A stretch of 64,000 nucleotides of DNA from Rahnella variigena (GCF_003610915.1 NZ_NSDJ01000001.1:2604001-2668000), one strand, 5' to 3'; positions 25,117-33,904 are shown, numbered from the stretch's first letter. Notes: generated by a model from the sequence alone, not told the origin. Program-made: numbers and translations.

Positions 25117-25422
25117 TCAGCAAGGGCATTTGCCCATTTTACCGCCCTCGCTCGGGAATCTCGCCTCCAGACAACGGCGGTGGAATTCACGCTCCGTCAT
25201 GGGCGCGCGGCCCGGATGCCTTACCTGCATATGCCGGACATAATTCTGATAATCCTGCACGCCAACCATCAGCCGGAAGCTCTGCGCGGTGCGCTTTATG
25301 GCCAGTTTCAGCCACCCGGCAACGTTGTGTGGTTTCGGTTGTGGCACAAATAACGGCTGACAGCGTGTCACCTGAAATGCGCCTAACCGTGGCGTCTTAA
25401 ATAATGCGCGTGATTCAGACAT
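25117..25422 (-). CDS. ybdD: YbdD/YjiX-family small protein (DUF466)
   Basis: 101 residues; the last ~65 match the YbdD family (LMVGVQDYQNYVRHMQVRHP, APMTEREFHRRC, C-terminal Cys-rich GKCPC). YbdD-type proteins accompany CstA/BtsT transporters and are needed for pyruvate uptake by some of them. The start overlaps cstA by 8 bp and is preceded by GAGG, giving a ~34-residue extension relative to E. coli YbdD (65 aa). The last 70 bp are duplicated at 24313-24382, so this 3' end may have been supplied by an inserted element. Confidence 0.83.
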   Translation of the reverse strand: MSESRALFKTPRLGAFQVTRCQPLFVPQPKPHNVAGWLKLAIKRTAQSFRLMVGVQDYQNYVRHMQVRHPGRAPMTEREFHRRCLEARFPSEGGKMGKCPC

Positions 25423-27481
25423 GGCGGGCCTCGCGACGGTTAACCACGGCAGTTTCATGCACGGTTGGCGTAGCGGATTTAAGCGCGCGGCGGATAACAA
25501 AGAAGGCGGAAATCAGCATGGTCACCGCCACTAGCATGAAAAAGCCGCACAGGATGGCGTTAATCTGATTGTTCAGCACGATAGTGTGCATATCCGCCAG
25601 CGTTTTCGCCGGTTTGATGATTTCACCACTGTCGATGCCTGCGTTGAATTTCTTCGCCTGCGCCAGAAAACCAATCGACGGTTTTTCGTGAAAAATCTTC
25701 TGCCAGCCTGCGGTCATCGAGGTGATGAACAGCCAGATGGTCGGCAAAATCGTCACCCACGCGTAACGCTGTTTCTTCATTTTGAAAAGCACTACCGTAC
25801 CCAGAATCAGCGCCATTGAGGCCAGCATCTGGTTACCGATACCAAACAGCGGCCACAGTGTATTGATGCCGCCAAGCGGATCCACCACGCCCTGATACAC
25901 GAAGAAACCCCAGCCAGCGACCGCGACCGTAGTACCGGCAAATGTGCCGATCCATGAGCGGTTATTCGCCAGCGACGGAACGGCGACGCCCACAAGATCC
26001 TGCACCATAAAACGGCAGGCGCGGGTACCGGCATCGACGGCAGTCAGAATAAATAAGGCTTCAAACAGGATGGCGAAGTGATACCAGAAGGCCATCATGG
26101 CGCGGCTGTTGAACACCTCGGTGATGATGTGCGCCATGCCGACCGCAAAGGTCGGTGCGCCACCGGCACGGGAAAGAATCGACTGCTCGCCGACGTCCCT
26201 GGCGATTTGCGTCAGAACGTCCGGCGTGATGACAAAGCCCCAGCCGTTAATCACCTGTGAAGCGCTTTCCACCGTGGTGCCAATCAGCGCCGCCGGTGAG
26301 TTCATCGCGAAATATACGCCCGGATCGATAACAGACGCACAGATCAGCGCCATGATCGCCACAAACGACTCCATCAGCATTGCGCCGTAACCGATAAAAC
26401 GGATATGGCTTTCGCGCTCAATCAGTTTCGGCGTCGTGCCGCTGGAAACCAGTGCATGGAAACCGGAAATCGACCCGCAGGCAATAGTGATAAACAGGAA
26501 CGGGAACAGGCTGCCGGAGAATACCGGACCGCTGCCGTCAATAAAGCGTGAGACGGCAGGCATTTTCATTTCCGGCATGGCGAAGACGATACCCACCGCC
26601 AGACCGGCAATCACGCCGATTTTCAGAAACGTCGAGAGATAATCGCGCGGCGCCAGCAGCAGCCAGACCGGCAATACCGAGGCAATAAAACCGTAAATCA
26701 CCAGCACCCAGGTTAGCGTGGTACCGTGCAGCGTAAAGAACGGACCCCAGTAGGGATCTGCCGCTACGTTGCCGCCGTACACAATCGCCAGCATCATCAG
26801 CACGAAACCCATCACCGACACTTCAGCAATTTTTCCCGGACGCAGAAAACGCATGTAGATGCCCATAAACAGGGCGATCGGGATGGTGGCGGCGATGGTG
26901 AACAGTCCCCACGGACTGTCGGCGAGTGCTTTGACCACCACCAGCGCCAGTGCGGAAAGAATGATGATCATCACGCCCAGCGCGCCGAGCATAGTGATCA
27001 CTCCGGCAAAATCGCCCAGTTCCTGTTTTGCCATTTCACCTAATGAACGCCCGTCGCGGCGGGTGGAGATGAACAAGATCAGGAAATCCTGCACTGCGCC
27101 CGCCAGCATCACACCCACTAAAATCCAGATAGTGCCTGGCAGGAAGCCCATTTGTGCGGCAAGGATCGGGCCGACCAGCGGACCGGCTCCGGCGATGGCC
27201 GCGAAATGGTGGCCGAACAATACCCATTTGTTGGTCGGCACGTAATCCAGCCCGTCATTGTGACGCTCAGCCGGAGTCATGCGTTTGTCATCGAGTTCGA
27301 AGACTTTTTCAGCGATAAACAGGCTGTAAAATCGGTATGCAATGCTGTAACAGGCAATAGCGGCGACCACCAGCCACAGGGCATTAACGTGTTCGCCGCG
27401 GCTCAGTGCCAGCATCCCAAAGGCAAAAGCCCCGATTAACGCCACCACCAGCCAGGTAATCCCGGACTTGACGCTTTTCAT
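25415..27481 (-). CDS. cstA: CstA-family carbon starvation / pyruvate transporter
   Basis: 688 residues with many (about 16-18) hydrophobic helices. It shows the N-terminal CstA domain (NKWVLFGHHFAAIAGAGPLVGP, DDKRMTPAERHNDGLDYVPT) and the C-terminal DUF4161-type region. Such proteins transport pyruvate and, by older reports, peptides, on carbon starvation. The start is the ATG at 27481 after AAGGAGTTG; the longer upstream frame lacks family similarity. Operon with ybdD. A perfect 13-bp inverted repeat lies about 115 bp upstream. Confidence 0.92.
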   Translation of the reverse strand: MKSVKSGITWLVVALIGAFAFGMLALSRGEHVNALWLVVAAIACYSIAYRFYSLFIAEKVFELDDKRMTPAERHNDGLDYVPTNKWVLFGHHFAAIAGAGPLVGPILAAQMGFLPGTIWILVGVMLAGAVQDFLILFISTRRDGRSLGEMAKQELGDFAGVITMLGALGVMIIILSALALVVVKALADSPWGLFTIAATIPIALFMGIYMRFLRPGKIAEVSVMGFVLMMLAIVYGGNVAADPYWGPFFTLHGTTLTWVLVIYGFIASVLPVWLLLAPRDYLSTFLKIGVIAGLAVGIVFAMPEMKMPAVSRFIDGSGPVFSGSLFPFLFITIACGSISGFHALVSSGTTPKLIERESHIRFIGYGAMLMESFVAIMALICASVIDPGVYFAMNSPAALIGTTVESASQVINGWGFVITPDVLTQIARDVGEQSILSRAGGAPTFAVGMAHIITEVFNSRAMMAFWYHFAILFEALFILTAVDAGTRACRFMVQDLVGVAVPSLANNRSWIGTFAGTTVAVAGWGFFVYQGVVDPLGGINTLWPLFGIGNQMLASMALILGTVVLFKMKKQRYAWVTILPTIWLFITSMTAGWQKIFHEKPSIGFLAQAKKFNAGIDSGEIIKPAKTLADMHTIVLNNQINAILCGFFMLVAVTMLISAFFVIRRALKSATPTVHETAVVNRREARHV

Positions 27482-27594
27482 GATGTACAACTCCTTATGA
27501 ATGGTCCTGCTCAGGCAGGCCACTATTTTTATGCAGAGAGTGTGATGTAGAGGTACGATGCGCAGACGTGCATCAGGTTGCAATATTGTGAAAA

Positions 27595-27625
27595 TTCCGT
27601 TTAAAAATAGTGTTTTTAAACGGAA
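27595..27625. promoter_or_regulatory. Perfect 13-bp inverted repeat upstream of cstA
   Basis: TTCCGTTTAAAAA, 5-nt spacer TAGTG, TTTTTAAACGGAA. It lies between the spy terminator and cstA. It has no T-run suited to termination on either strand beyond its own A/T core. Candidate operator; I do not recognise the motif as CRP or a known two-component site. Confidence 0.45.
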
Positions 27626-27720
27626 AAGTTTGAAGTTAAAGATGAAATTGTGATGGGGTTGACGCTTTAGGCAGAGAAGGCTGGTCGGATGACATCAAAG
27701 TTGTGGCGCAGAAGAAAGAA

Positions 27721-27753
27721 TGCAAAAAAAAAACCGGCCCGTGAGGGGCCGGT
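27721..27753 (-). terminator. Terminator of spy
   Basis: Stem ACCGGCCC/GGGCCGGT with a GTGAG loop followed on the minus strand by ten T residues; 22 bp beyond the spy stop. Confidence 0.93.
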
Positions 27754-27774
27754 CAGGCAGGTTATCAGACGCTA

Positions 27775-28284
27775 TTATTCAGCGGCAGCGGGTTTTGCTT
27801 CACCTGGTTTGTGGTCACGCATCTGCTCCATTTTGGCAGCGCGTTTCTGGTAGTTCTCATTGAACTGTTTTTTCTGCTCTGGCGTCAGCAGGTTATACAT
27901 TTTGTTCTCAGCACGTGCGCGTTCCAGCATACGGTCGGACTGCGCTTTGGTGATGGTATCAATCTGCGATTTCACTTTTGATTCATCGAAGCTGTCAGAC
28001 GCCACCAGGCTGTGCATCTGATCCATCTGTGCTTTCATTGCAGCGCGGTCAGGACGCGGGCCGCTGTCTTTCATGATCTCTTTCATCTGAGTTTTCTGCT
28101 GCTCAGTCAGGTTCAGACCGGCAAACGGGTTCATATGATGCGGGCCTTTATGGTGCATCATTTTGCCGTGTGGCGCGGTAGTGGCGTCAGTGGCAGGAGC
28201 AGCGGTTGTCTCAGCAGCAAACGCGAAAGAAGCAGAGCTCAGAGCCAGAGTTGAAGCCACAATCATTGCGGTAAGTTTACGCAT
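27775..28284 (-). CDS. spy: Spy/CpxP-family periplasmic chaperone
   Basis: 169 residues. Signal peptide at 1-23 (LTAMIVASTLALSSASFAFA), then a His/Met-rich linker (HGKMMHHKGPHHMNPF) and the two LTxxQ motifs of the family (LNLTEQQKTQM and LLTPEQKKQF) framing a helical cradle. Spy is an ATP-independent chaperone induced by envelope stress. The ATG at 28284 follows GAGGAA; an ATG five codons upstream is possible but less well spaced. The His/Met-rich stretch suggests metal contact, which is inferred. Confidence 0.9.
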   Translation of the reverse strand: MRKLTAMIVASTLALSSASFAFAAETTAAPATDATTAPHGKMMHHKGPHHMNPFAGLNLTEQQKTQMKEIMKDSGPRPDRAAMKAQMDQMHSLVASDSFDESKVKSQIDTITKAQSDRMLERARAENKMYNLLTPEQKKQFNENYQKRAAKMEQMRDHKPGEAKPAAAE

Positions 28285-28652
28285 AATTAAATTCCTCATT
28301 GAATATTCAGGCACGTCGCCCGTTTTGTTTCGACGTAAACAAGTCTACTCATTCCAATGAATAGTAATGCGAGGAAGATGTAAAAGAGTGAAAGCCAAAA
28401 TGTCATTTATCCGGCAATCGTGGAGAAAATGTTTAGAAAGCGTAAGGTTGCACGAACAGGCATGAACGGGAGGTCAGATAAATCTGAGTAATGCGGTGTA
28501 TTCACACATTAACATGGTGAATGTTTCGCCGCCAGACCTCACTGGTAAACATTGATGACGGTTGATGAGCAGTTTACTTCACAGATAAAAGCTAAAAACA
28601 GGCATAATAGTTATCATTTGATTAACAATTCCTATAACAGTGCAGATGAATT
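28285..28652. other. Divergent promoter region of spy and the MocR regulator
   Basis: 368 bp without a gene. The spy side includes GTAAAAGAGTGAAA, a loose match to a CpxR half-site pair that is too weak to claim. The right side is AT-rich with TTAACAATTCCTATAACAGTG ahead of the regulator ATG, a possible -10 (TATAAC). Confidence 0.4.
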
Positions 28653-30095
28653 ATGGCCGAATCCCGTTATGAAACGCTGGCGCGTACCTTACGCCGACAA
28701 ATAGATACGCAGGTCTGGCTGCCCGGCGACCGTCTGCCTTCGTTGCGCGATACCTGTAAACAGTCGGGCCTGAGCCTGATGACGGTATTACAGGCTTATC
28801 AGCTGCTGGAAAGTCAGGGCGTGATTGTTTCCCGCCCGCAATCGGGTTATTACGTGGCGGCAGGCACACAGCGCCCGGTGCGTCATTCACCTGATGAACG
28901 TCTGCACGCCGCCGAGCAGGTGGACGTCAACGACGCTATTTTCGATATCCTCAAAGCCGGGCAAGATCCCGCCGTGGTGCCGCTGGGTTCCGCGTTTCCT
29001 GATCCGACGCTTTTTCCGCAGCCACGGCTGGCGCGTTCGCTGGCCAGCGCCGTCCGCCGGATGTCACCACACAGCGCCATTGCTAATCTGCCGCCAGGTA
29101 ATGAAGAGCTGCGCCGCAGTATTGCGCAGCGCTACGCACAAAACGGTATTGAAGTGGCACCTGATGAAATTGTGATTACGTCGGGGGCAATGGAATCGCT
29201 TGGATTAAGTTTGCAGGTGGTGACAGAACCGGGTGACTGGGTCGCCATTGAATCGCCCGCTTTTTATGGCGTATTGCAGGCCATTGAGCGCCGCAAATTA
29301 AAAGCCATCGCCATTCCGACGGATGTGCGTTACGGCATGGATCCTGATGCACTGGAGAAGGCGCTGGAGATCTATCCGGTCAAAGCCTGCTGGCTGATGT
29401 CGAGTTTTCAGAACCCGCTCGGATGCAGCCTGCCACCGGAAAATAAGGCACGGCTGGTGGGCATTTTGCAGGCGCACAAGGTGGCGCTGATTGAGGATGA
29501 CGTTTACAGCGAACTGTATTTCGGCAGCGAAAGGACGGTGCCGCTTAAAGCGTCAGATTATCGCAGTGAAATTCTGCACTGTTCGTCTTTTTCAAAATGT
29601 CTGGCGCCGGGATTTCGTGTCGGCTGGGTGGCGGCGGGGGCTTATGCCGAACGTATACAGCGTCTGCAACTGATGAGCACATTATCGGCCAGCGTACCGG
29701 TTCAGCTGGCATTAGCGGATTATTTGCAGGGCGCGCAGCAGGGCGGCTACGACACGCATTTGCGACGTTTACGGCGTCAGCTCGAACAACGGCAGCTGGC
29801 GATGCGCCACGCCATTATCCGGGAATTCCCGCCGCAGGTTTCAGTTTCGCAACCAGCGGGAGGCTATTTCCTGTGGCTGGATTTGGGCGATAACGTGGAT
29901 GCGGCACGGGTTTATCAGCGCGCACTGGCAAAAGGCGTCAGCGTCGCGCCCGGCACCATGTTCTCGGTCGATGAACGATTCCGCCACTGTTTGCGTCTGA
30001 ACACCTCATTCGAATGGGGGCCGCACACCGCCCGCGCCATCTCGATTCTGGCGGCGCTGGTGGCGGAAGAAATCGGGATGGAAAAGGGGAGTTAA
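28653..30095 (+). CDS. MocR/GntR-family regulator with aminotransferase domain (YdcR-like)
   Basis: 480 residues. N-terminal GntR winged helix at ~1-75 (PGDRLPSLRDTCKQSGLSLMTVLQAYQLLESQG) joined to a class I aminotransferase fold of ~380 residues. The PLP Lys lies in HCSSFSKCLAPGFRVGW and the Asp/Tyr pair in LIEDDVYSELYFG. MocR proteins use PLP and an amine or amino acid as effector. Similar in size and layout to E. coli YdcR. No obvious partner gene: the next gene is the orphan hcp in a low-GC island. Confidence 0.82.
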   Translation: MAESRYETLARTLRRQIDTQVWLPGDRLPSLRDTCKQSGLSLMTVLQAYQLLESQGVIVSRPQSGYYVAAGTQRPVRHSPDERLHAAEQVDVNDAIFDILKAGQDPAVVPLGSAFPDPTLFPQPRLARSLASAVRRMSPHSAIANLPPGNEELRRSIAQRYAQNGIEVAPDEIVITSGAMESLGLSLQVVTEPGDWVAIESPAFYGVLQAIERRKLKAIAIPTDVRYGMDPDALEKALEIYPVKACWLMSSFQNPLGCSLPPENKARLVGILQAHKVALIEDDVYSELYFGSERTVPLKASDYRSEILHCSSFSKCLAPGFRVGWVAAGAYAERIQRLQLMSTLSASVPVQLALADYLQGAQQGGYDTHLRRLRRQLEQRQLAMRHAIIREFPPQVSVSQPAGGYFLWLDLGDNVDAARVYQRALAKGVSVAPGTMFSVDERFRHCLRLNTSFEWGPHTARAISILAALVAEEIGMEKGS

Positions 30096-30151
30096 CCTTC
30101 CGGGGAGTAGCGGGTTCGCTAATTGTCTGATGCCAGGTAAAGGAATATTGT

Positions 30152-30175
30152 AATCCCTCACTCTAATAAGGGATT
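30152..30175 (+). promoter_or_regulatory. Hairpin enclosing the hcp ribosome-binding site
   Basis: Seven-bp stem AATCCCT/AGGGATT with a 10-nt loop. The only Shine-Dalgarno-like sequence upstream of hcp, AAGGG at 30168-30172, lies in its 3' arm, 10 nt before the ATG. The hairpin would sequester the site, so hcp translation may be conditional. Confidence 0.4.
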
Positions 30176-30182
30176 TAAAACC

Positions 30183-30668
30183 ATGGCAATACCCGTTTAC
30201 TTATGGCTCAAGGATGACGGTGGTGCAGACATTAAAGGTTCTGTGGATGTACGTGATCGCGAAGGAAGTATTGAGGTCGTTTCATTTAATCACGGGCTTC
30301 ATATTCCGACAGATAATAATACCGGAAAAATAACCGGCACGAGGATCCATGCACCGCTGACATTTGAAAAAGAGTTCGATAGTTCGTCCCCATACTTTTA
30401 TAAAGCTGTAGCTCAAGGCCAGACTTTAAAATCGGCAGAATATAAGTGGTATCGGATAAATGATGCTGGACAGGAAGTAGAATATTTCAATATGTTGCTG
30501 GAGAACGTGAAAGTCGTCGCTATCAGTCCGGTGATGTACAACGTTAAAACTTGTGAGAAAACCAATCATATGGAAAATATTGAACTGCGATATGAAAGGA
30601 TTACATGGAAATATTGTGACGGAAACGTACAGTTCACCGATGCATGGAATGAACGTGTAACAGCCTGA
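30183..30668 (+). CDS. hcp: Hcp-family type VI secretion tube protein (orphan)
   Basis: 161 residues with the Hcp fold: MAIPVYLWLKDDGGADIKGSV at the start, SFNHGLHIPTD, then the long loop and HAPLTFEKEFDSSSPYFYKA, and a C-terminal beta-strand pair NIELRYERITWKYCDGN. Hcp hexamers stack as the inner tube of the T6SS and also chaperone small effectors. No other T6SS genes are in the window, so it is an orphan hcp. The base composition is more AT-rich than the flanks. It converges on a DUF1493/STM2901-like pair, the kind of neighbours seen at orphan hcp loci in Salmonella and E. coli. Confidence 0.88.
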   Translation: MAIPVYLWLKDDGGADIKGSVDVRDREGSIEVVSFNHGLHIPTDNNTGKITGTRIHAPLTFEKEFDSSSPYFYKAVAQGQTLKSAEYKWYRINDAGQEVEYFNMLLENVKVVAISPVMYNVKTCEKTNHMENIELRYERITWKYCDGNVQFTDAWNERVTA

Positions 30669-30673
30669 AGATG

Positions 30674-30696
30674 AGAGGGGATTATCCCCCTCTTTT
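30674..30696. terminator. Terminator between hcp and the DUF1493 gene
   Basis: Stem AGAGGGG/CCCCTCT with a 6-nt loop and TTTT at the 3' side, just after hcp. Functional for hcp; weaker in the other direction. Confidence 0.7.
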
Positions 30697-30698
30697 CA

Positions 30699-31031
30699 CT
30701 AATCATAAAGCCATTGTCCCGCCTCAGCAGAGTTAATGAACATCTGAACTGTTAAATCCGGCTTCTTTATCCATTTATCTTTTTTTCTGAGAATCCAGTC
30801 CAAAATGCCGATTTCTAAATAGGGAAAATAAGCATTCCAATCAAGAGTGCTCATATCAATACTGAATTCATCGCCAAATCGCTCAATTATTTCAACCAGA
30901 TAGTAAGGTTCATCTTCGAAATCCTGCAGTGCTGAGTCGATCTCGATAGAAATTCTTTTAGAACTGAACAGTACCTTTTGGTCCGGTATTTCTCGCTTAA
31001 AAAAGGCCACCACCTTCTCCTCAATACTCAT
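30699..31031 (-). CDS. DUF1493-family small acidic protein
   Basis: 110 residues, acidic, resembling the DUF1493 family (EEKVVAFFKREIPDQ, then DLVEI/ERF-type helix YYLVEIIERFGDEFSID, ending KPDLTVQMFINSAEAGQWLYD). The family is compact and helical with an acyl-carrier-like shape. Often found next to STM2901-like genes and orphan hcp loci. Possible immunity or accessory protein; this is inference from its small acidic nature and pairing. The start is an ATG after AAGGTGG with 9-bp spacing to the upstream gene's stop. Confidence 0.65.
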   Translation of the reverse strand: MSIEEKVVAFFKREIPDQKVLFSSKRISIEIDSALQDFEDEPYYLVEIIERFGDEFSIDMSTLDWNAYFPYLEIGILDWILRKKDKWIKKPDLTVQMFINSAEAGQWLYD

Positions 31032-31040
31032 AATACCACC

Positions 31041-31490
31041 TTAAAATATCCGATCTTGGGGATGGGCAATGATGTTGTATTTATTGACAGATTTACAGGC
31101 AATACTTGAGACATCGTAAGCAATCAGAAATGCTCCCAGTACTGGGATTGTGCGGCCAATAAAGGTTGATAATTTTTTAACCATCACAATTTTCATCTTA
31201 GGTGGGAAGTAACCTATTATCGTTGGTAACTTTATGGACATCATTTTTCCACGAAGATATTTTCTGATAGTTTTTGAAGCCCTTGATGTCCCCGGAGTGG
31301 CATCGGAGGGTTTACCTGGCACATCGATATTATTTTTCCCTGAGTATAGGAGTGAAACACCTACTACATCATTTACACCGAAATGATCAAGTGTCTCATC
31401 AACCATAATCCAGAAAAATAGTTCGCAGGCAGTAAGATTGGAGGTTCCATCGTAGAAATAGGTTCCATTTAGTTCTTCAATCGTGTCCAT
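31041..31490 (-). CDS. STM2901-like protein with C-terminal hydrophobic segment
   Basis: 149 residues. N-terminal half (LNGTYFYDGTSNLTACELFFWIMVDETLDHFGVNDV) and the PGKPSDATPGTSRASKTIR region match my memory of the Salmonella STM2901 family. A hydrophobic stretch at about 115-133 (IGRTIPVLGAFLIAYDVSSIA) could insert in a membrane. The gene lies 9 bp upstream of the DUF1493 gene in the same operon and converges on hcp. Its function is unknown; a T6SS or contact-dependent effector that needs the DUF1493 partner is plausible. No catalytic motif is visible. Confidence 0.62.
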   Translation of the reverse strand: MDTIEELNGTYFYDGTSNLTACELFFWIMVDETLDHFGVNDVVGVSLLYSGKNNIDVPGKPSDATPGTSRASKTIRKYLRGKMMSIKLPTIIGYFPPKMKIVMVKKLSTFIGRTIPVLGAFLIAYDVSSIACKSVNKYNIIAHPQDRIF

Positions 31491-31629
31491 CGTAGAAACT
31501 CCCTTTATAAATGAGGAGTTACGTTATGCCTTCGAACTTTAATAAACAATTATCGAACGCTATTTAACGAGATTTTCAGAAAGTTATTATGGATAAACAT
31601 TTATTAACGGAAACCCTATTATCCCGATT

Positions 31630-32238
31630 TCAAACATCCTTCTCCCGCAACGTCTTGCCGACATTTCCGCCCGGATGGACTTTCAGCAAACGCTGCTGGT
31701 CGAAACCGTTGCGCAGCATAATGTTGCCGCATAATGCATCGAACACCGCCAGCACCAGCACGATAGACGTTGTGGCCAGCATATTGAGCGGGTCGATTTC
31801 GCGCTGAATGTGCGTTTTCACCACCAGCGTGGCGGCGCGGGCAATCGCCGAATCCGGATTCTCCGTCACGCTGATGATTGCCACGCCTTTAGCTTTCAGT
31901 GTAGGTAGCAGGCGCGTCAGCTCTTCAGAGTTGCCGCCGCGGGAAATCAAAATCATCAGATCATTGCTGCGCATAAAACCTAAGTCACCGTGGGCCGCAT
32001 CGGTAGCACTCAAATATACCGCAGGCTGTTCAACGCAGGCCAGCATATGCGCGATTTTCCGCGCTGCAATGCCCGATGTGCCCACGCCGGTGACGGCAAC
32101 CTTGCCCTTGCAGCCCGTCACCAGCGTCAGTAACTGCTGCCAGACATCCGCATCGAGATTATGCTGCAATGCCAGCAGTTCCTGGCTGTAGGTCTGCCAG
32201 CCCTGACACGCCAGGGTAAATTCCTCTTCCGCATTCAT
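31630..32238 (-). CDS. SIS-domain sugar-phosphate isomerase
   Basis: 202 residues forming a single SIS domain (VAVTGVGTSGIAARKIAHMLA, HGDLGFMRSNDLMILISRGGNSEELTRLLPTLKAKG), similar to the isomerase halves of KpsF/GutQ but without CBS domains. Reactions in this group interconvert ketose- and aldose-phosphates (arabinose-5-P/ribulose-5-P; 6-phospho-3-hexulose). The ATG overlaps the kinase stop, so it acts on the phosphorylated product of that kinase. The exact sugar is not inferable. Confidence 0.8.
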   Translation of the reverse strand: MNAEEEFTLACQGWQTYSQELLALQHNLDADVWQQLLTLVTGCKGKVAVTGVGTSGIAARKIAHMLACVEQPAVYLSATDAAHGDLGFMRSNDLMILISRGGNSEELTRLLPTLKAKGVAIISVTENPDSAIARAATLVVKTHIQREIDPLNMLATTSIVLVLAVFDALCGNIMLRNGFDQQRLLKVHPGGNVGKTLREKDV

Positions 32239-33875
32239 TCAGTTTCCCCCTGCATCAGGCGACGGTATTTCATGCTGTCGTGGTACATCTCATGGAATAC
32301 GCGATATTTACGGTCGTAATACTCTTTGATTTTATTGGTTTGCGGCGTAACGGTTTTGCCGATACGGCTCATGGCGGCCATCGCTTCCGGCAAAGAATCG
32401 TATGCGCCTGCCGCGACGGTGCCCATCATGGCGCTGCCAAGCAACATCGCTTCGCTTTCTTCCGGCAATAACATCGCGCAGCCGGTGGCGTTGGAATGTT
32501 CCTGCACAAACACCGGGTTTTTGGTGCCGCCGCCGCTGGCCATCATGGTATCAATGCGGTAACCGCTCTGGTTCATGGTCTCGATAATGTGACGGGTGCC
32601 GAGGGCCAGCGCCTGAATGGTCGCCAGATAATGCAGGGCCATGTCTTCCGGCGTGCGCGACAGTTTCAGACCGGTCAGCGTACCGGTCAGCGTCGGATTG
32701 GCGCGCGGTGAACGGTTGCCGTGGAAATACGGCAGCATATGAATGTCTTTGGTGAGGAAGGCGATATTCTCCGGTTCACCGGCCATTTTTCGCAGAATGC
32801 CGTTGAGCATTTCGTAAATGGTTTTGCCGCTGTCTTTGCCCTGTTTGAGCAGGTCCTGATAACAGGGATGCGACTGGATCACGTGGTCTATCAGCGCGCC
32901 GGTGGTAGATTGCCCGCCTTCATTCAGCCAGTAGTCCGGCAGAATGGCTGAGTAATAAGGCCCCCAGATGCCGCCGATATAACGTGCGCTGCGCGACATC
33001 GCCATATGCGCCGTAGACGTGCCGCCAATCAGCGCGATGCGGTTGTCGAAATCAGCTGATTCACCGGATGCACCGCTGGCACCGAGAATACCGAGGCTGC
33101 CTGCGTGGGCATCAATAATCGAAACGCTGACTGCCGTGCCAGCCATCAGACCCATTTCTGCAGCGGCGCGCTGGGTCAGACCGTGTCCGAGCGGTTCCCC
33201 CATGGTTTTCACTTCACTGCCAATTTTCGCCGCGTTGTTTTCCAGCAAATCTTCCAGCCCGATCTGGCGGAAATAGCTCGGATCCCAGCGGTCTTCATGG
33301 CCGATATAGGTCCATTTGCAGACGGTGGAACACAGCGAGCGGGTGGTGTCCTGCGTGGCGCGCCAGGTCAGGAAATCTGGCAGGTCAAACAGGTGACCGA
33401 CGTTGTTCCAGGTGGTTGGCATATGCTGTTTCAGCCACAGCAATTTCGGCGTCTGCATTTCCGGTGAAATAATCCCGCCGACGAATTCCAGCACGCGGTG
33501 ACCGGTGGCATTGATACGCTCGGCCTGAGTAATAGCGCGGTGATCCATCCACACGATAATGTTCTGCTCGCTGCGCCCGGAAGGACTGACGGTCAGCGGT
33601 TTGCCTTCTTTATCCAGTACCACCAGCGAACAGGTGGCGTCGAACCCGATACCTTTCACCTGAATCGGGTTGATGTCTGCCTGATTCACCGCGTCTTTCA
33701 CGGCGTTGCAAACGGACTGCCAGATCTCATCGGAAGACTGTTCGACGAAATCGGCTTTCGGGCGGTACAACGTGATTTCACGGCTGGCCTGGCCGACCAT
33801 ACGGCCGGTCATGTCGAAGACGCCCGCGCGGGCGCTGCCGGTTCCTACGTCAACTCCAATAAAATAACTCGCCAT
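32235..33875 (-). CDS. FGGY-family pentulose kinase (D-ribulokinase-like)
   Basis: 546 residues of the FGGY carbohydrate kinase family, closest in appearance to the Yersinia pseudotuberculosis D-ribulokinase group. ATP/sugar signatures are GVDVGTGSARAGVFD at the N-terminus, WMDHRA in the middle, DAHAGSLGILGASG, and MMASGGGTKNPVF near the C-terminus. It should phosphorylate an imported ketopentose or pentitol-derived ketose, and the adjacent SIS protein would isomerise the product. Downstream of a four-gene sugar importer in one direction. Confidence 0.8.
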   Translation of the reverse strand: MASYFIGVDVGTGSARAGVFDMTGRMVGQASREITLYRPKADFVEQSSDEIWQSVCNAVKDAVNQADINPIQVKGIGFDATCSLVVLDKEGKPLTVSPSGRSEQNIIVWMDHRAITQAERINATGHRVLEFVGGIISPEMQTPKLLWLKQHMPTTWNNVGHLFDLPDFLTWRATQDTTRSLCSTVCKWTYIGHEDRWDPSYFRQIGLEDLLENNAAKIGSEVKTMGEPLGHGLTQRAAAEMGLMAGTAVSVSIIDAHAGSLGILGASGASGESADFDNRIALIGGTSTAHMAMSRSARYIGGIWGPYYSAILPDYWLNEGGQSTTGALIDHVIQSHPCYQDLLKQGKDSGKTIYEMLNGILRKMAGEPENIAFLTKDIHMLPYFHGNRSPRANPTLTGTLTGLKLSRTPEDMALHYLATIQALALGTRHIIETMNQSGYRIDTMMASGGGTKNPVFVQEHSNATGCAMLLPEESEAMLLGSAMMGTVAAGAYDSLPEAMAAMSRIGKTVTPQTNKIKEYYDRKYRVFHEMYHDSMKYRRLMQGETE

Positions 33876-33904
33876 GTTCTTTCCCTTCGGTAAAAAGCTT
33901 TCGC

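Noticed and set aside
28370..28395. Possible CpxR site (GTAAAAGAGTGAAA) near spy
   Set aside because: Second half deviates from GTAAA and the spacing is short; too weak to list as a site.
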